From Candidatus Methanophagales archaeon (GTDB lineage Archaea > Halobacteriota > Syntropharchaeia > Alkanophagales > Methanospirareceae), in contig JAUWVD010000078.1 of NCBI GenBank assembly GCA_030617585.1, positions 1 to 6,008 of the forward strand: a stretch of DNA of 6,008 nucleotides, written 5' to 3'. This document shows, piece by piece, positions 5,185 through 6,008 of the stretch. The notes beneath the pieces are model-generated. The model had not been told where the DNA came from. It ran no database searches and was given only the letters and a program-made list of their open reading frames with translations. Both the position numbers and the translations under genes were made by a program. Within the stretch, counting starts at the first letter, position 1, and every line of letters starts with the position of its first letter.

Positions 5185-5892
5185 ATGATCGAACAGGTAA
5201 TAGTGTGCATGCTCATTTTAGTGTACGCATGCTACCGGGATATAAAGGAACGGCGCGTGACGAATCTGCTCTGGCTATTCATGGTCGCAGTCGGAATTCC
5301 GTTTGCTGTCTATGACATGATTACGCTGGGCAGGCCGTACCTCATTGCTTTTATCTACTCGGTCGTATTCACTTCTGCGCTTTCGTATCTATTCTTCAAA
5401 TTCAACTTCTTTGGCGGTGCAGATGCGAAATGTCTTATGGCTATTTCCGTACTCATACCCTATTATCACACTACCCCGATACCCGATCCGTTTCCGTTTG
5501 CAATAACGACGCTTTTAAATGCCGCTATTGTTTCGGTAACCGTACCCCTATTTCTATTTCTGTATAATCTGCTGCGGTTAAATACAAAGCGAGGCGAGAT
5601 CGCAGCTTCTTTCACTGGGTATCCTGTGCCGATCGCCGATTTAGAGCGGAAGCGGAATCTGAGATTGGCACATCGCTATGAAGAAGAAGGGGGGAAGCGG
5701 AAATACATTTTCGGCGGGTTAAAGATAGATAATGATCTAATAGCGGAGCTAAAAGGGTATCACGAGCAGGGTAAGATAGAGGGCAAGGTATGGGTTACGC
5801 CTGAATTACCATTTCTGCTCTTTATTACTGTCGGGTTCATCATTTCCATTCTGTACGGTAATTTGATCTTCGGGATTTTTATAGCTAAATAA
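5185..5892 (+). CDS. Archaeal type IV prepilin / preflagellin peptidase (A24 family, FlaK-like)
   Basis: The 235-residue membrane protein is close to FlaK in length (about 230). The two catalytic Asp expected of A24 aspartic proteases are present: D19 in CYRDIKERRVTN after the first membrane helix, and D80 in FFGGADAK, the GxGD-type motif with Ala in place of the third residue. Membrane segments are apparent at about 3-17, 28-45, 53-72, 81-93 and 106-130. A soluble part (about 133-205) with TGYPVPIADLE and KVWVTPELPFL leads to a last helix (208-233), as in the archaeal C-terminal extension (Arc_PepC_II type). It should cleave class III signal peptides of pilins or archaellins on the cytoplasmic side. 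Its ATG is one base after the ATPase stop (TAG T ATG), so the two are co-transcribed and probably coupled. Whether archaellin, pilin or sugar-binding preproteins are the substrate cannot be told; EppA-like enzymes are an alternative. Confidence 0.92.
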   Translation: MIEQVIVCMLILVYACYRDIKERRVTNLLWLFMVAVGIPFAVYDMITLGRPYLIAFIYSVVFTSALSYLFFKFNFFGGADAKCLMAISVLIPYYHTTPIPDPFPFAITTLLNAAIVSVTVPLFLFLYNLLRLNTKRGEIAASFTGYPVPIADLERKRNLRLAHRYEEEGGKRKYIFGGLKIDNDLIAELKGYHEQGKIEGKVWVTPELPFLLFITVGFIISILYGNLIFGIFIAK

Positions 5893-5897
5893 AAAAA

Positions 5898-5922
5898 CCA
5901 CGAGATTCCACAAGATTAACAC
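5898..5922. repeat. CCAC-rich repeat-like stretch after the peptidase gene
   Basis: Six bases after the stop codon the sequence reads CCACGAGATTCCACAAG and continues to ACAC at 5922. It shares the pattern CCAC-GAGA-CCACA-AC with the minus-strand reading of the palindrome at 130-156 when short gaps are allowed. It lacks a facing arm in this window. It may be a decayed half of the same repeat class or a chance likeness. Confidence 0.3.
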
Positions 5923-5928
5923 AACACT

Positions 5929-5972
5929 ATAATTTTTCTTTTTTACAAAAAGAAAATTTAGCCTGTGCTAAA
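5929..5972 (+). terminator. AT-rich palindrome and small hairpin, possible terminator of the ATPase-peptidase operon
   Basis: Bases 5934-5943 and 5947-5956 form a ten-pair stem around a 3-base loop; the left arm is T-rich with one C (TTTTCTTTTT). It is followed at once by a perfect six-pair hairpin, TTTAGC/GCTAAA (5957-5962 and 5967-5972, loop CTGT). T-runs on the plus strand at 5933-5944 and again at 5990-5995 and 6004-6008 suit archaeal oligo-T termination about 40 bases and more after the stop. The hairpins may be incidental to the AT-rich composition. Confidence 0.45.
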
Positions 5973-6008
5973 AGAAAAACAAAAATAACGTTTTTAGTCA
6001 AGGTTTTT

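Overview
The window looks like a piece of a euryarchaeal genome. It is probably a methanogen or methane-oxidising relative with many two-component proteins (ANME-1 or Syntrophoarchaeia-like), but that placement is inference. Evidence for archaea: a prepilin peptidase with the archaeal-type C-terminal extension, a GvpD/KaiC-type P-loop ATPase, AT-rich TATA-like promoter elements, and short or overlapping gene junctions. Stand-alone receivers and PAS/HisKA_2 kinases of this style are common in methanogenic archaea.

Layout. Bases 1-550 are a gene graveyard. They hold a possible 3' end of an unknown gene at the left edge, a 62-base imperfect palindrome of a REP-like type (95-156), the C-terminal stub of a fibronectin-III-like domain (204-350, minus) and the middle of a broken receiver protein (362-550, minus). 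Bases 550-3832 are a leftward signalling block. In order of transcription it has a remnant of a kinase ATPase domain (3832-3590), a PAS-HisKA_2-HATPase sensor kinase (3593-2514), a REC-HisKA-HATPase hybrid kinase (2517-1441), a promoter-like gap, a degenerate receiver lacking its acidic pair (1392-991) and an Rcp1-type receiver (981-550). The first three reading frames are joined by two ATGA overlaps. Bases 3833-3914 form a divergent promoter region. Bases 3915-5892 are a rightward two-gene operon: a GvpD/KaiC-family ATPase with one intact and one decayed RecA-like half, followed after 1 base by an archaeal type IV prepilin/preflagellin peptidase. An AT-rich palindrome that may act as terminator follows, plus a second CCAC-rich repeat-like stretch.

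How the genes may work together. The two kinases are translationally coupled. The first has no receiver and the second begins with one, so a relay from the PAS kinase to the receiver of the hybrid kinase, and then to the stand-alone receivers, is a natural reading. None of the receivers carries a DNA-binding output, so the output is probably protein-protein. The rightward operon pairs a KaiC-superfamily ATPase with the enzyme that matures archaeal pilins and archaellins, which suggests control of surface filaments. A link between the signalling block and this operon rests only on the shared intergenic region. The most unusual points are the degenerate receiver, the paralogous fragments left by recombination among signalling genes, and the ATPase-peptidase pair.
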